Assembly (NCBI RefSeq): GCF_001517405.1
Contig: NZ_LN907827.1
Location: 1 to 64,000, forward strand
DNA: 64,000 nt
Direction: 5' to 3'
Source of the DNA: Duffyella gerundensis
Lineage (GTDB): Bacteria; Pseudomonadota; Gammaproteobacteria; Enterobacterales; Enterobacteriaceae
Shown: positions 10,574 through 24,256 of the stretch, in pieces
Position numbering within the stretch: the first letter of the stretch is position 1
Layout of the letters: every line of letters begins with the position of its first letter
The notes under the pieces: model-generated
Databases searched by the model: none
What the model saw: only the letters and a program-made list of their open reading frames with translations
What the model was told of the DNA's origin: nothing
Position numbers and translations under genes: made by a program

Positions 10574-10590
10574 CTTAAGAAGCTGTTAAG
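10574..10590. promoter_or_regulatory. PmrA/QseB-type box between qseB and ygiW
   Basis: CTTAAG-N5-GTTAAG matches the PmrA-type direct repeat YTTAAK-N5-YTTAAK with a single mismatch. It lies in the divergent promoter region, about 60 bases before the ygiW start. PmrA and QseB of enterobacteria recognise closely related sequences, so autoregulation of qseBC and control of ygiW through this box is likely. Binding is inferred. Confidence 0.6.
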
Positions 10591-10649
10591 AACTGCATGC
10601 TTTACTTAGCTCTGTAACGCAAACACATTCACGGACAAGAGGTGACACA

Positions 10650-11045
10650 ATGAAAAAGCATGCAGCCCTTCTCGCTATTGTTGCTCTGGCTTCGACGCCA
10701 GTATTAGCCGCACAACAGGGCGGTTTTGTTGACCCAAGCCAGCCAGCCGCCAGCGCGCAAAAAGGCGGTTTTAGTGGCCCAAGCGGTAGCGTAGTGACGG
10801 TAAAACAGGCACAGGACATGAAGGATGACAGCTGGGTTATCCTGCGCGGTAACATCGTTGAGCGCGTCGGTGAGGATGATTACACCTTCCGCGATGCCAC
10901 CGGTTCACTGAAAGTCGAGATCGACAACAAGCACTGGAACGGCCAGAACGTGGCGCCCGGCGACAAAGTCGAGATTCAGGGCGAGCTGGATAAAGATTTC
11001 AACAACGTTGAGATGGACGTTAAACAGGTCCGTAAAATCCAGTAA
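10650..11045 (+). CDS. ygiW: Periplasmic BOF-fold protein YgiW/VisP
   Basis: A 131-residue protein with a Sec signal peptide (MKK... to LA at residue 20; cleavage before AQQGGF) and a bacterial OB-fold domain (about 50-130, TWVILRGNIVER-like and EIQGELDKD segments). It matches E. coli YgiW, an envelope stress protein; the Salmonella homologue VisP affects LpxO and virulence. Two QxGGFxxPS-like repeats follow the signal peptide. Divergent from qseBC, which regulates it in relatives. Confidence 0.92.
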   Translation: MKKHAALLAIVALASTPVLAAQQGGFVDPSQPAASAQKGGFSGPSGSVVTVKQAQDMKDDSWVILRGNIVERVGEDDYTFRDATGSLKVEIDNKHWNGQNVAPGDKVEIQGELDKDFNNVEMDVKQVRKIQ

Positions 11046-11055
11046 TCCTTCCCAG

Positions 11056-11081
11056 CGGGCTGCTGCCAGGCAGCCCGTTTT
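11056..11081 (+). terminator. Terminator of ygiW
   Basis: GGGCTGC/GCAGCCC stem (57-63 with 70-76 of the 11000 block) with a six-base loop, followed by GTTTT, directly after the ygiW stop. Confidence 0.8.
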
Positions 11082-11110
11082 AACCCCTAAAACAAATTTC
11101 CTCCGCCGTG

Positions 11111-11126
11111 AGCGAAACGTTTCGAT
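11111..11126. promoter_or_regulatory. Upstream RbsR-type operator
   Basis: The palindrome CGAAACGTTTCG (11113-11124) is the LacI/GalR-family operator core and is identical to the core of the downstream operator, 78 bp away centre to centre. A CRP-like half site (TCACA, 11132-11136) lies immediately downstream. Two operators suggest DNA looping or cooperative repression by RbsR. Confidence 0.65.
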
Positions 11127-11188
11127 AGCGATCACATTTCCATCATCTCCTCGTTGTCTTCCCGTCGCATTTTTTCCACACTGCCGCC

Positions 11189-11204
11189 AGCGAAACGTTT
11201 CGCT
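11189..11204. promoter_or_regulatory. Main RbsR operator of the ribose operon
   Basis: The 16-bp perfect palindrome AGCGAAACGTTTCGCT ends 12 bases before the rbsD start codon. It matches the RbsR operator known from E. coli (CAGCGAAACGTTTCGCTG). Ribose binding to RbsR would release it. Confidence 0.85.
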
Positions 11205-11216
11205 TGGGAGTGAAAC

Positions 11217-11636
11217 ATGAAAAAAGGCCCGTTACTTAACTCTGTGGTGTCAGCAGTTATCGCACAGCTCGGTCATACCGATACGGTGACCATCGGCGAT
11301 GCCGGCTTGCCCATTCCACAGGGGCCGCTACGCATCGACTTAGCCCTGACGCACGGTATTCCGTCGTTTATGCAGGTGCTGGAAACGGTCAGCGAAGAGA
11401 TGCAGGTTGAGCACGCGGTGCTGGCCGAAGAGGTGAAACAGCATAACGCAGCGCTTCATCAGGCTATGCTGGCGCAGCTGGAAAAACTGCAACAGCGCCA
11501 GGGCAATATCATCGCCATTGAATACATTCCGCATGATGCGTTTAAGCAACGCACCCGACAGAGCCAGGCGGTCATTCGCAGCGGAGAATGTTCTCCTTAT
11601 GCCAATGTCATTCTCGGCGCTGGCGTCACCTTTTGA
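11217..11636 (+). CDS. rbsD: D-ribose pyranase RbsD
   Basis: Interconverts the pyranose and furanose forms of ribose, supplying the form used by RbsK. 139 residues, equal to E. coli, with the conserved [16 protein letters not shown] and [12 protein letters not shown] segments. First gene of rbsDACBKR; the ATG follows the RbsR operator closely. Cytoplasmic, decameric in relatives. Confidence 0.97.
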   Translation: MKKGPLLNSVVSAVIAQLGHTDTVTIGDAGLPIPQGPLRIDLALTHGIPSFMQVLETVSEEMQVEHAVLAEEVKQHNAALHQAMLAQLEKLQQRQGNIIAIEYIPHDAFKQRTRQSQAVIRSGECSPYANVILGAGVTF

Positions 11637-11643
11637 GGCAGCT

Positions 11644-13152
11644 ATGCAACCTTTACTGCAACTGACCGGCATCGAAAAAGCCTTTCCTGGCGTGAAGGCG
11701 CTTAACGGCGCCTCGCTTTCCGTCTATGGCGGCCGGGTGATGGCGCTGGTGGGCGAAAACGGCGCCGGCAAATCCACCATGATGAAGGTGCTGACCGGCA
11801 TTTATAGCCGTGATGCCGGATCGCTGAAGTGGTTGGGTGATGAAGTAAGCTTCAGCGGGCCAAAAGCGTCTCAGGAAGCAGGTATCGGCATTATTCATCA
11901 GGAACTGAACCTGATTCCTCAACTGACCATCGCCGAGAATATTTTTCTTGGCCGCGAATTCACCGGGCATTTTGGTCGCATCGACTGGAAAAAAATGTAC
12001 GCCGAGGCGGATAAGCTGCTGCAACGCCTGAACCTGCGTTTCAACAGCCACCGGCTGGTGGGCGATTTGTCGATTGGCGATCAGCAAATGGTTGAGATTG
12101 CCAAGGTGCTCAGCTTCGAGTCGAAAGTGATCATCATGGATGAGCCGACCGATGCGCTGACCGATACCGAAACGGTTTCCCTGTTTCGCGTCATCAATGA
12201 ACTGAAAGCGCAGGGCTGCGGCATCGTTTATATCTCGCATCGCATGAAAGAAATTTTTGAAATTTGCGATGACGTTACCGTGTTCCGCGACGGTCAGTTT
12301 ATTGCTGAGCGCGCAGTGAGCGACATGACGGAAGCGTCGCTAATTGAAATGATGGTGGGCCGTAAGCTGGAAGATCAGTATCCACGGCTTAACCAGGCAC
12401 CGGGCGACGTCCGTCTGCGGGTTAAAAACCTCAGCGGTTCTGGCGTGGAGAACGTCAGCTTCGAGCTACGCAAAGGGGAAATCCTCGGCGTTGCCGGACT
12501 GATGGGCGCTGGCCGAACCGAACTGATGAAAGTGCTGTACGGCGCCTTGCCACGCACGCAGGGCGAAGTCACGCTCGACGGCCGCGTTGTGCAGGTGCGC
12601 GCGCCGCAGGATGGCCTGGCAAACGGCATCGTTTACATCTCTGAAGATCGTAAACGCGACGGGCTGGTGCTCGGTATGTCAGTCAAAGAGAACATGTCCC
12701 TCACCGCGCTGCGCTATTTCAGCCATGGACGCGGATTAAAGCACGCGGCTGAACAGTTGGCAGTGGGCGATTTTATTCGTTTGTTCAACGTTAAAACGCC
12801 GTCAATGGATCAGCCCATTGGTCTGTTATCCGGCGGTAATCAGCAGAAAGTTGCCATTGCCCGTGGCTTAATGACCCGGCCAAAAGTGCTGATTCTTGAT
12901 GAACCGACGCGTGGCGTCGATGTTGGCGCGAAAAAAGAGATCTATCAGCTGATTAACCAGTTCAAGCAGGAAGGACTGAGCATCATTCTGGTCTCATCCG
13001 AAATGCCGGAAGTGCTCGGCATGAGCGATCGTATTCTGGTGATGCACGAAGGTCATCTGAGCGGTGAATTCACAATTGAGCAGGCCACGCAGGAAGCCTT
13101 GATGGCGGCGGCGGTCGGTAAGCAATCCAGCGAGGAGTTGGCGCATTTATGA
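11644..13152 (+). CDS. rbsA: Ribose ABC transporter ATP-binding protein RbsA
   Basis: A 502-residue double-ATPase subunit. The N-terminal domain has Walker [10 protein letters not shown] (37-45), signature LSIGDQQ and Walker B VIIMDEP. The C-terminal domain has a degenerate Walker A (GLMGAGRTE) but intact LSGGNQQ and VLILDEP, which is usual for sugar ABC proteins of this class. I use the ATG at 11644, seven bases after the rbsD stop, because it aligns with E. coli RbsA; the frame is open further upstream inside rbsD. Energises ribose import with RbsC and RbsB. Confidence 0.97.
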   Translation: MQPLLQLTGIEKAFPGVKALNGASLSVYGGRVMALVGENGAGKSTMMKVLTGIYSRDAGSLKWLGDEVSFSGPKASQEAGIGIIHQELNLIPQLTIAENIFLGREFTGHFGRIDWKKMYAEADKLLQRLNLRFNSHRLVGDLSIGDQQMVEIAKVLSFESKVIIMDEPTDALTDTETVSLFRVINELKAQGCGIVYISHRMKEIFEICDDVTVFRDGQFIAERAVSDMTEASLIEMMVGRKLEDQYPRLNQAPGDVRLRVKNLSGSGVENVSFELRKGEILGVAGLMGAGRTELMKVLYGALPRTQGEVTLDGRVVQVRAPQDGLANGIVYISEDRKRDGLVLGMSVKENMSLTALRYFSHGRGLKHAAEQLAVGDFIRLFNVKTPSMDQPIGLLSGGNQQKVAIARGLMTRPKVLILDEPTRGVDVGAKKEIYQLINQFKQEGLSIILVSSEMPEVLGMSDRILVMHEGHLSGEFTIEQATQEALMAAAVGKQSSEELAHL

Positions 13153-14120
13153 GTACTCAAACCTTACCGGCCAGCCGTCGCTGGTTCAGCAAAGCCTGGC
13201 TGCTGGAGCAGAAATCGCTGATTGCGCTGCTGATTCTTATTGCCGTGGTCGCCAGTCAGAGCCCGAATTTTTTTACTCTGCCAAACCTGTTCAACATTCT
13301 GCAGCAGACGTCGGTAAACGCCATTATGGCGGTCGGCATGACGCTGGTGATCCTGACATCCGGCATCGATCTTTCAGTAGGGTCGCTGCTGGCGCTGACC
13401 GGTGCGGTTGCGGCGTCGATTGTGGGTCTTGAAGTGAATGCGCTGGTGGCCGTGGTGGCTTCTCTGGCGCTTGGCGCGGCCATCGGGGCGCTGACCGGCA
13501 CCATTGTCGCCAAAGGCAAAGTGCAGGCTTTTATCGCTACGCTGGTGATGATGCTGTTGCTGCGCGGTGTGACCATGGTTTACACCGACGGTAGCCCGGT
13601 CAATACCGGCTTCAACGACAATGCCGATCTGTTTGGCTGGTTTGGTATCGGTCGTCCACTGGGTATTCCTACACCAGTATGGTTGATGGCGATCGTGTTT
13701 TTGCTGGCCTGGTACATGTTGCACCATACGCGCCTTGGCCGTTACATCTATGCTTTAGGCGGCAACGAGGCGGCAACCCGCCTTTCCGGGATTAATGTCA
13801 GCCGTATCAAAATTATCGTCTATTCGCTGTCGGGCATGCTGGCGGCGCTGGCAGGCACCATTGAAGTGGCGCGTCTCTCTTCTGCGCAGCCGACCGCGGG
13901 AACGGGTTACGAGCTGGATGCAATTGCTGCCGTGGTACTGGGCGGAACCAGCCTCGCGGGTGGTAAAGGTCGCATCATGGGCACGTTGATTGGCGCACTG
14001 ATTCTGGGCTTCCTGAACAATGGTCTGAATCTGATAGGCGTCTCTTCCTACTACCAGATGATCGTCAAAGCAGCCGTAATTCTGCTGGCGGTGCTGGTGG
14101 ATAATAAAAGCAGTAAATAA
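13149..14120 (+). CDS. rbsC: Ribose ABC transporter permease RbsC
   Basis: A 323-residue inner-membrane permease of the BPD_transp_2 family with about ten hydrophobic segments; conserved [10 protein letters not shown] and the ATP-ase contact region [10 protein letters not shown] are present. Its ATG overlaps the rbsA stop (ATGA), giving translational coupling. Works as a dimer with RbsA and receives ribose from RbsB. Confidence 0.97.
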   Translation: MSTQTLPASRRWFSKAWLLEQKSLIALLILIAVVASQSPNFFTLPNLFNILQQTSVNAIMAVGMTLVILTSGIDLSVGSLLALTGAVAASIVGLEVNALVAVVASLALGAAIGALTGTIVAKGKVQAFIATLVMMLLLRGVTMVYTDGSPVNTGFNDNADLFGWFGIGRPLGIPTPVWLMAIVFLLAWYMLHHTRLGRYIYALGGNEAATRLSGINVSRIKIIVYSLSGMLAALAGTIEVARLSSAQPTAGTGYELDAIAAVVLGGTSLAGGKGRIMGTLIGALILGFLNNGLNLIGVSSYYQMIVKAAVILLAVLVDNKSSK

Positions 14121-14149
14121 CCTCTTACCTTATCTACACAGGACAGAAC

Positions 14150-15025
14150 ATGAAAAAGCTGACGGCTCTGGCAGTAATTCTTGGCGCAACCCTGAGCGCG
14201 GGTGCGATGGCAAAAGATACCATCGCGCTGGTGGTTTCCACGCTGAACAACCCGTTCTTTGTCTCACTGAAAGATGGCGCACAGAAAGAAGCGGACAAGC
14301 TGGGTTATAACCTGGTGGTGCTCGATTCACAGAATAACCCGGCTAAAGAGCTGGCCAACGTGCAGGACCTTACCGTGCGCGGCGCTAAGCTGGTGCTGAT
14401 CAACCCGACCGACTCCGATGCCGTTGGCAACGCCGTGAAGATGGCTAATCAGGCTAAAATCCCGGTTATCACCCTCGACCGCGTAGCGGCAAAAGGCGAA
14501 GTGGTTAGCCACGTAGCTTCCGATAACCGTTTCGGTGGCAAAATGGCTGGCGACTTTATTGCCAAAAAAATTGGCGAAAACGCCAAAATCATTGAGCTGC
14601 AGGGCATCGCCGGTACATCAGCAGCCCGTGAGCGTGGCGAAGGCTTCAAACAAGCAGCCGATGCGCACAAATTCCAGATCCTTGCCAGCCAGCCTGCTGA
14701 CTTCGATCGCACCAAAGGCCTGAACGTCATGCAGAACCTGCTGCAGGCGCATCCTGATGTGCAGGCGGTATTTGCGCAGAATGATGAAATGGCGCTGGGC
14801 GCGCTGCGTGCATTGCAAACCGCCGGTAAATCTGATGTCGTGGTGGTCGGTTTTGACGGCACCGCCGATGGCGTGAAAGCGGTTGAAGCAGGCAAGCTGG
14901 CAGCAACCGTTGCGCAGATGCCGGAAAAAATTGGCATGATCGGCGTGCAGACCGCTGATAAAGTGCTTAAAGGTGAAAAAGTGCAGGCGATCATTCCGGT
15001 CGACCTGAAGCTGGACACCAAATAA
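14150..15025 (+). CDS. rbsB: Periplasmic ribose-binding protein RbsB
   Basis: A 291-residue periplasmic protein with a Sec signal (cleavage after AMA at residue 21, giving mature KDTIALVVS as in E. coli). Ribose-contact segments [35 protein letters not shown] and VGFDGT are conserved. Delivers ribose to RbsC and, in relatives, to the Trg chemoreceptor. A terminator-like hairpin follows at 15047, so rbsB can be made in excess of rbsK-rbsR. Confidence 0.97.
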   Translation: MKKLTALAVILGATLSAGAMAKDTIALVVSTLNNPFFVSLKDGAQKEADKLGYNLVVLDSQNNPAKELANVQDLTVRGAKLVLINPTDSDAVGNAVKMANQAKIPVITLDRVAAKGEVVSHVASDNRFGGKMAGDFIAKKIGENAKIIELQGIAGTSAARERGEGFKQAADAHKFQILASQPADFDRTKGLNVMQNLLQAHPDVQAVFAQNDEMALGALRALQTAGKSDVVVVGFDGTADGVKAVEAGKLAATVAQMPEKIGMIGVQTADKVLKGEKVQAIIPVDLKLDTK

Positions 15026-15077
15026 AACAAAGAAAAGTATGGCACCGCGCCACCAGTTAATGGTGGCGCACTTTTTT
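15026..15077 (+). ncRNA. Possible RbsZ-type sRNA from the rbsB 3' UTR
   Basis: The rbsB 3' UTR is short and ends in the strong intrinsic hairpin at 15047-15077. In E. coli an Hfq-dependent sRNA, RbsZ, arises from this same 3' UTR and acts as a sponge of RybB. The position and terminator are conserved here. The 5' end would lie within or near the end of rbsB and cannot be set from sequence, so these bounds are a minimum. Confidence 0.35.
15047..15077 (+). terminator. Intra-operon terminator between rbsB and rbsK
   Basis: A perfect 9-bp stem GCGCCACCA/TGGTGGCGC with a five-base loop, then AC and T6. It lies inside the operon, 14 bases before the rbsK start, and should cut transcription into rbsK and rbsR. 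Confidence 0.85.
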
Positions 15078-15090
15078 GGAAAACCCTCCC

Positions 15091-16020
15091 ATGATTAAAA
15101 CCGGTAAACTGGCCGTGCTCGGCAGCATCAATGCAGATCATATTCTCAATCTGGCGCACTTTCCGCGTCCGGGTGAAACGGTGATCGGTAAGCAGTATCA
15201 GATCGCTTTTGGCGGTAAAGGGGCGAATCAGGCGGTGGCCGCAGGTCGGGCAGGTGCGGATATCGCGTTTATCGCCTGTGTTGGCGAAGATGATACCGGC
15301 GAGCGGGTGCGTCAGCAGCTTGCGGTCGATCGCATTGATGTGGCCCCGGTGGCGGTGGTGCCTGCGATGGCAACCGGCGTGGCGATGATTTTCGTCAATG
15401 GCGAGGGTGAAAATGTTATCGGCATTTATGCCGGCGCTAATGCGGCGCTGACCCCGCAGCGCGTGGAGCAACACCAACAGGTGATCGGCGAAGCCTCGGC
15501 GCTGTTGATGCAGCTGGAGTCTCCGCTGGAGAGCGTGCTGGCCGCTGCGCAGATCGCTCGTCAGCATGATACGCACGTTATTCTGAATCCGGCGCCCGCC
15601 GCCGCGCTCAGCGACGAACTGTTGTCACTGATCGATATCATTACGCCTAATGAAACCGAAGCGGAAATTCTGACCGGCATTCCGGTTAAAAACGATGATG
15701 ACGCTGCTCGCGCCGCTAGCTGGCTACATAATAAAGGTATTGCGACCGTATTGATTACGCTGGGCAGCCGTGGCGTCTGGCTCAGTGAGCAGGGACAAGG
15801 GCAGCGCATTGCGGGCTTCAGGGTGACCGCCGTCGATACTATCGCCGCGGGCGATACCTTTAACGGCGCGCTTATTACCGCCCTGCTTGAAGGCCAGCCG
15901 ATGACACAGGCGGTGCGTTTTGCTCACGCCGCAGCGGCCATCGCCGTGACCCGTGCTGGCGCGCAACCGTCGGTGCCGTGGCGGGAAGAGATCGATCATT
16001 TCCTGGCCGAGCGGGTTTAA
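15091..16020 (+). CDS. rbsK: Ribokinase RbsK
   Basis: Phosphorylates D-ribose to ribose 5-phosphate with ATP. 309 residues, PfkB family: N-terminal signature GSINADHILN, GGKGANQAVAAGR substrate loop, NETEAE segment, and the C-terminal catalytic DTIAAGDTFNGAL with the general-base aspartate in AAGD. The ATG at 15091 gives the E. coli length; a TTG at 15076 would lie inside the terminator tail and is unlikely. Confidence 0.97.
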   Translation: MIKTGKLAVLGSINADHILNLAHFPRPGETVIGKQYQIAFGGKGANQAVAAGRAGADIAFIACVGEDDTGERVRQQLAVDRIDVAPVAVVPAMATGVAMIFVNGEGENVIGIYAGANAALTPQRVEQHQQVIGEASALLMQLESPLESVLAAAQIARQHDTHVILNPAPAAALSDELLSLIDIITPNETEAEILTGIPVKNDDDAARAASWLHNKGIATVLITLGSRGVWLSEQGQGQRIAGFRVTAVDTIAAGDTFNGALITALLEGQPMTQAVRFAHAAAAIAVTRAGAQPSVPWREEIDHFLAERV

Positions 16021-16023
16021 TCC

Positions 16024-17025
16024 GTGGCGACCATGAAGGATGTGGCTCGGATGGCTGGCGTTTCAACCTCAACGGTGTCGCACGTCATTAATAACAACCG
16101 CTTCGTCAGTGAAGGCGTTCGGGAAAAAGTGCAGTCGGCGATCGGCCAACTTAACTATGCACCTTCCGCTCTGGCGCGCAGCCTGAAGATGAACCAGACG
16201 CGCACCATCGGCATGCTGCTAACCGCCAGCAGCAACCCGTTTTATGCGGAAGTGGTGCGCGGCGTGGAAAACAGCTGTTACGAGCGCGGCTACAGTCTGG
16301 TGCTGTGCAATACCGCTGGTGACGAAGAACGCATGAATCGTAGCCTGGAAACCCTGCTGCAAAAACGGGTGGATGGGCTGCTGATCATGTGTACCGAAAG
16401 TCATCTACCGTCAGCCGACATCCTGAATCGTTATCCTTCTATTCCCACGGTGATGATGGACTGGGCGCCTTTCGAGGCAAACAGCGACATCATTCAGGAC
16501 AATTCGCTGCTTGGCGGCGAGATGGCGACCGATTACCTGATCTCACGCGGCTTTACGCGTATCGCCTGCATTGCGGGTCCGCAGGACAAAACGCCGGCTC
16601 GCCTTCGCCTGCAGGGTTACCGTAATGCGATGGCCGCCGCCGGGCTGGATGTGCCGTCTGATTATATAGTGGAAAAGAACTTCGAGTTTCAGGGTGGTTT
16701 TGATGGCATGAGCGAACTGTTGTCGCTGGAACAACCGCCACAGGCGGTCTTTACCAGTAACGATGCAATGGCGGTGGGGGTTTATCATGCCCTGTATCAG
16801 GCGGGGCTCAGCATTCCGCAGGACATGGCGGTGATCGGCTACGATGATATTGAACTGGCGCGCTACATGACGCCGCCGTTAACCACCATTCACCAGCCTA
16901 AAGATGAACTGGGCGAACTGGCGATTGATACGCTAATTCATCGTCTGCGTGAACCCGGCGCCAGTCAGCAAACGCTGGTGCTGACGCCGGAGCTGGTGGA
17001 ACGCCATTCGGTTAACGTTTTTTAG
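16024..17025 (+). CDS. rbsR: Ribose operon repressor RbsR
   Basis: LacI/GalR-family repressor of 333 residues. The N-terminal helix-turn-helix [20 protein letters not shown] is followed by the hinge and a periplasmic-binding-protein-like ribose-sensing domain. Start is GTG at 16024 (V-A-T-M), as in E. coli, only three bases after the rbsK stop. Its targets here are probably the two CGAAACGTTTCG operators before rbsD. Its 3' end overlaps hsrA by 14 bases, convergently. Confidence 0.97.
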   Translation: MATMKDVARMAGVSTSTVSHVINNNRFVSEGVREKVQSAIGQLNYAPSALARSLKMNQTRTIGMLLTASSNPFYAEVVRGVENSCYERGYSLVLCNTAGDEERMNRSLETLLQKRVDGLLIMCTESHLPSADILNRYPSIPTVMMDWAPFEANSDIIQDNSLLGGEMATDYLISRGFTRIACIAGPQDKTPARLRLQGYRNAMAAAGLDVPSDYIVEKNFEFQGGFDGMSELLSLEQPPQAVFTSNDAMAVGVYHALYQAGLSIPQDMAVIGYDDIELARYMTPPLTTIHQPKDELGELAIDTLIHRLREPGASQQTLVLTPELVERHSVNVF

Positions 17026-18427
17026 CCCGCTTTGTCGACGATTTATCGCGATTCGCAACAAGGTGTCGTCCATCGCCAGGTTTGAGCAGCATGAACACTG
17101 CGGCTGAGAATACTGACAGCACGCCCATGGTCAGGAACGTGGCATGAAAGTGATCAACCGTAGTGCTTTCAAAACTCTCATAAAAGCGCAGCACCGCGGC
17201 GCTTACCGCCACACCAAAACTGATCGATAGCTGTTGTGTTACCGCCAGCACGCTGTTGCCGCTGCTGGCATTCTCATCCGTTACATCAGCCAGCGTAATA
17301 GTGTTCATCGCGGTGAACTGTGTTGACATCGCCATACCCAGAATAAAAAGCGGTGCGACCATCAGTGCAATACTGGCGCCGGGAGACTGCAGCGCAAAAC
17401 TCATAATCATCACGCCAATGAAGATGGTGATGCCAACCAGCGTTTTACGGTAGCCAAACCAGCGCAGCACCTGCGTAACCGTAGACTTGGCCAGAATAGA
17501 ACCCACCGCCGTGGGTGCCATCATGCAGCCTGCAATGATCGCGGAATACCCAAATCCTACCTGTAACATCAGCGGCATTAAGAACGGCACGCAGCCGGTA
17601 CCGAGACGGGAGGCAATGTTACCGATGATACCGACCGAAAAGGTGCGGGTTCTGAAAATGGGCAGGCCAATCAGCGGAAAAGGATGGCGCCGGGCGTGCT
17701 GTATATAAAGAAGCAATAAAACAACGCCGCCGGCTAAAACGGCTGATGCCAGCCAGCCTGACACAATGCGCTCACCAAACAGTTCGATCCCCACAGAAAT
17801 CATCACCAGGCTGATGCCAAACATCAAAAAGCCCGCCAGGTCGAAACGTCGCTTTGGCGTGGTGAAATCCGGCATATATTTGCGCGCATAGATAATCCCA
17901 AGAATACCGATCGGGATATTAATGAGGAAAATCCAGTGCCAGGTCAGATAGGTCACCATCACGCCACCCAACAAAGGTCCCAGAATCGGACCGACCAGAC
18001 CTGGCATGGTGACAAAGTTCAGTACTGGTAGTAGTTCACTACGAGGATAGGCACGTAACAGTGCAAGGCGAGCAACCGGCATCATCATCGCGCCGCCCAC
18101 GCCCTGAATAATACGTGATGCCACTAACAGACCCAGCGTGCCGGACAGTGCGCACAGCAGTGAGCCCAGCGTGAACAGTGTGACCGCGATAATGAATATC
18201 TTACGTGTACCGAAGCGATCGGCGAGCCAGCCACTCACCGGAATCAGCATGGCGACGGTCAGGGTGTAACTGATGATGGCGGATTGCATCGCCAGTGGCG
18301 AGCGATCCAGGCTTACGGCAATCGCGGGTAAAGCAGTGTTGAGAATGGTGGCATCGAGCGCCTGCATAAAGAAGGCCATCGCAGCTATCCATGGCAATCC
18401 GGACATACTGCGTGCAGATTTGATCAT
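17012..18427 (-). CDS. hsrA: DHA2-family MFS transporter HsrA
   Basis: A 471-residue 14-transmembrane drug:H+ antiporter-2 type protein, closely matching E. coli HsrA (YieO). Conserved motifs: [11 protein letters not shown] in TM1, [11 protein letters not shown] (motif A) after TM2, and [17 protein letters not shown] in TM4. Substrate is not established; the E. coli gene was linked to homocysteine toxicity resistance and to sigma-S biology by overexpression. It lies convergent to rbsR and precedes the rRNA operon as in the E. coli rrnC region. Confidence 0.93.
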   Translation of the reverse strand: MIKSARSMSGLPWIAAMAFFMQALDATILNTALPAIAVSLDRSPLAMQSAIISYTLTVAMLIPVSGWLADRFGTRKIFIIAVTLFTLGSLLCALSGTLGLLVASRIIQGVGGAMMMPVARLALLRAYPRSELLPVLNFVTMPGLVGPILGPLLGGVMVTYLTWHWIFLINIPIGILGIIYARKYMPDFTTPKRRFDLAGFLMFGISLVMISVGIELFGERIVSGWLASAVLAGGVVLLLLYIQHARRHPFPLIGLPIFRTRTFSVGIIGNIASRLGTGCVPFLMPLMLQVGFGYSAIIAGCMMAPTAVGSILAKSTVTQVLRWFGYRKTLVGITIFIGVMIMSFALQSPGASIALMVAPLFILGMAMSTQFTAMNTITLADVTDENASSGNSVLAVTQQLSISFGVAVSAAVLRFYESFESTTVDHFHATFLTMGVLSVFSAAVFMLLKPGDGRHLVANRDKSSTKRAKKR

Positions 18428-18584
18428 TAACGTTCCTTTTTGTCTTCCGGAAGCAATAAATTGCGCCCTGCCGGTGATGTGCGTAAAAGCATAGCACCGG
18501 CATCTGCGTGAAGAGTAAGGTTTGTCTGGTGCAAAAAAGGCGTTTTGCCGATATTTCAGCCATGTTTTGCTGTTTTTTAATACG

Positions 18585-18657
18585 TTCGTTTAAAAAAAAC
18601 GCGCTTGGAAAAATAATTCAAATAAACACTTGTCACCCGTCAGGAACTCCCTATAAT
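18585..18657 (+). promoter_or_regulatory. rRNA operon promoter P1 with UP element
   Basis: -35 TTGTCA (18630-18635) and -10 TATAAT (18652-18657) with a 16-bp spacer; an A/T-rich stretch just upstream (18585-18628) looks like an UP element with room for Fis sites. A GCGCC-type discriminator follows, typical of stringent control by ppGpp. The arrangement copies E. coli rrn P1. Confidence 0.9.
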
Positions 18658-18725
18658 GCGCCTCCACTGACACGGAACAACGGCTTACACAGCGGCGTGT
18701 CAGGAAGAGATAAGTGAGAAAATCC

Positions 18726-18753
18726 TTGACTCTTCAGCGGGAAAGCGTAGTAT
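18726..18753 (+). promoter_or_regulatory. rRNA operon promoter P2
   Basis: -35 TTGACT (18726-18731) and -10 TAGTAT (18748-18753), 16-bp spacer, about 95 bases downstream of P1 as in E. coli rrn operons. Confidence 0.85.
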
Positions 18754-18758
18754 ACGCA

Positions 18759-18795
18759 ACCCGCGCTACTGAGAATGTAGCGCCGCTCTTTAACA
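18759..18795 (+). promoter_or_regulatory. Leader boxB-boxA antitermination signal
   Basis: A hairpin CGCTAC/GTAGCG (boxB-like, around 18763-18783) is followed by boxA GCTCTTTAACA at 18785-18795. NusB/NusE (S10) binding here makes transcription resistant to Rho. Confidence 0.8.
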
Positions 18796-18946
18796 ATTTA
18801 TCAGACAATCTGTGTGGGCACTCGCAGGATTGATATCAGCGTCTCCGGACGCAAAAAATATCAAGTCTTAAGAGTGAACACGTATTGAAATTCATTACGA
18901 CGTTTTCCTTGAGCATCGCTTCACGAGTTGAAGCAAATCGAACTTT

Positions 18947-20488
<1,542 letters not shown>

Positions 20489-20558
20489 CCTGAAGATACC
20501 TTCCCGCGCAGTGTCCACACAGATTGTCTGATAGAAAGTAACGAGCAACAGTAACAGA

Positions 20559-20634
20559 GTCCCCATCGTCTAGAGGCCCAGGACACTGCCCTTTCACGGC
20601 TGTAACAGGGGTTCGAATCCCCTTGGGGACGCCA
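20559..20634 (+). tRNA. gltT/gltU-type: tRNA-Glu (anticodon TTC)
   Basis: 76 nt including encoded CCA, in the 16S-23S spacer. Acceptor stem GTCCCCA/TGGGGAC is fully paired, differing from E. coli by a compensated last pair. Anticodon TTC at 20593-20595 within loop CTTTCAC. T-arm GGTTCGAATCC is intact. The anticodon stem CTGCC/GGCTG has a U-U mismatch at the second pair (28-42), where E. coli has C-G. Spacer tRNA-Glu is the type seen in E. coli rrnB, rrnC, rrnE and rrnG. Confidence 0.98.
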
Positions 20635-20714
20635 TACCCGATAATGAGTGAAAGACATTATCACCAGTATCTCAAAACTGATTCAGCTGCAAGGCGAGTC
20701 ACGTTTGAGATATT

Positions 20715-20726
20715 TGCTCTTTAACA
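20715..20726 (+). promoter_or_regulatory. Spacer boxA before 23S rRNA
   Basis: Exact boxA TGCTCTTTAACA, restoring antitermination ahead of the 23S gene. Confidence 0.85.
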
Positions 20727-20737
20727 ATCCGGAACAA

Positions 20738-20752
20738 GCTGAAAATTGAAAC
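20738..20752 (+). repeat. Left arm of the 23S processing stem
   Basis: GCTGAAAATTGAAAC is the exact reverse complement of 23788-23802 beyond the 23S 3' end. A second pair of complementary segments (20637-20645 with the ATTATCGGG ending at 23820) flanks them. Together they close the long stem cut by RNase III to release pre-23S rRNA. Confidence 0.8.
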
Positions 20753-20852
20753 GACACGCCGCCGCGTCCCTCCGTAATAAGGGGCGCAGAGCGCGGCGTG
20801 TTCGCGTCACGCTTATGACCGCAGCGTCTCACGAGACGCCTGTGGGTTGTGA

Positions 20853-23757
<2,905 letters not shown>

Positions 23758-23787
23758 ACAACGCCACAGGCGTTTTGCAGTGACGCG

Positions 23788-23802
23788 GTTTCAATTTTCA
23801 GC
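23788..23802 (+). repeat. Right arm of the 23S processing stem
   Basis: GTTTCAATTTTCAGC, exact complement of 20738-20752 (see that entry). Just downstream the 23S-5S spacer has an unusual T6-G7 homopolymer pair (about 23827-23839). Confidence 0.8.
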
Positions 23803-23853
23803 ACGTACCGGATTATCGGGCCCGCCTTTTTTGGGGGGGTCCGGAACAGAATT

Positions 23854-23973
23854 TGCCTGGCGGCACTAGCGCGGTGGTCCCACCTGACCCCATGCCGAAC
23901 TCAGAAGTGAAACGCCGTAGCGCCGATGGTAGTGTGGGGTCTCCCCATGCGAGAGTAGGGAACTGCCAGGCAT
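23854..23973 (+). rRNA. rrf: 5S ribosomal RNA
   Basis: 120 nt from TGCCTGGCGGC to CTGCCAGGCAT, with the terminal stem TGCCTGGC/GCCAGGCA paired and the rest nearly identical to E. coli. Only one 5S copy follows; no distal tRNA genes (aspT, trpT of E. coli rrnC) are present. Confidence 0.99.
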
Positions 23974-23983
23974 CAAACCAGAA

Positions 23984-24013
23984 GGGCCCCGCGCGAAAGC
24001 GCGGGGCCCTTTC
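23984..24013 (+). terminator. rRNA operon terminator
   Basis: Perfect 11-bp GC-rich stem GGGCCCCGCGC/GCGCGGGGCCC with a GAAA tetraloop, then TTT, ten bases after 5S. Confidence 0.9.
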
Positions 24014-24256
24014 CCATGGAAAAAATCTACCTTAACGGAAAAGATTAGCGCGGAAAGCGTTATCCAGGCCGTGAAATATGCCTGAAATGAATTTTCTTTG
24101 ATGCTATAGGTTTTTGAAGAGAAGCTAAAAACTTTAGTTATACAGATCGGATGCACAACCGCAGCGTTAAGTTGACGGAAGCAAAGACCGCTCTGGCCGC
24201 AGTAAGATAGGGATAATATGTCTTCCGCACGGCAGCAGAAATGCCCCTTCAGAGCG

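Noticed and set aside
14449..15576. A 375-codon minus-strand frame across rbsB and rbsK
   Set aside because: It crosses two conserved genes and a terminator in antisense; a shadow frame.
20559..20634. tRNA-Glu as an integration site for a mobile element
   Set aside because: It is inside the rRNA operon with normal spacers on both sides and no integrase or repeated 3' tRNA end nearby.
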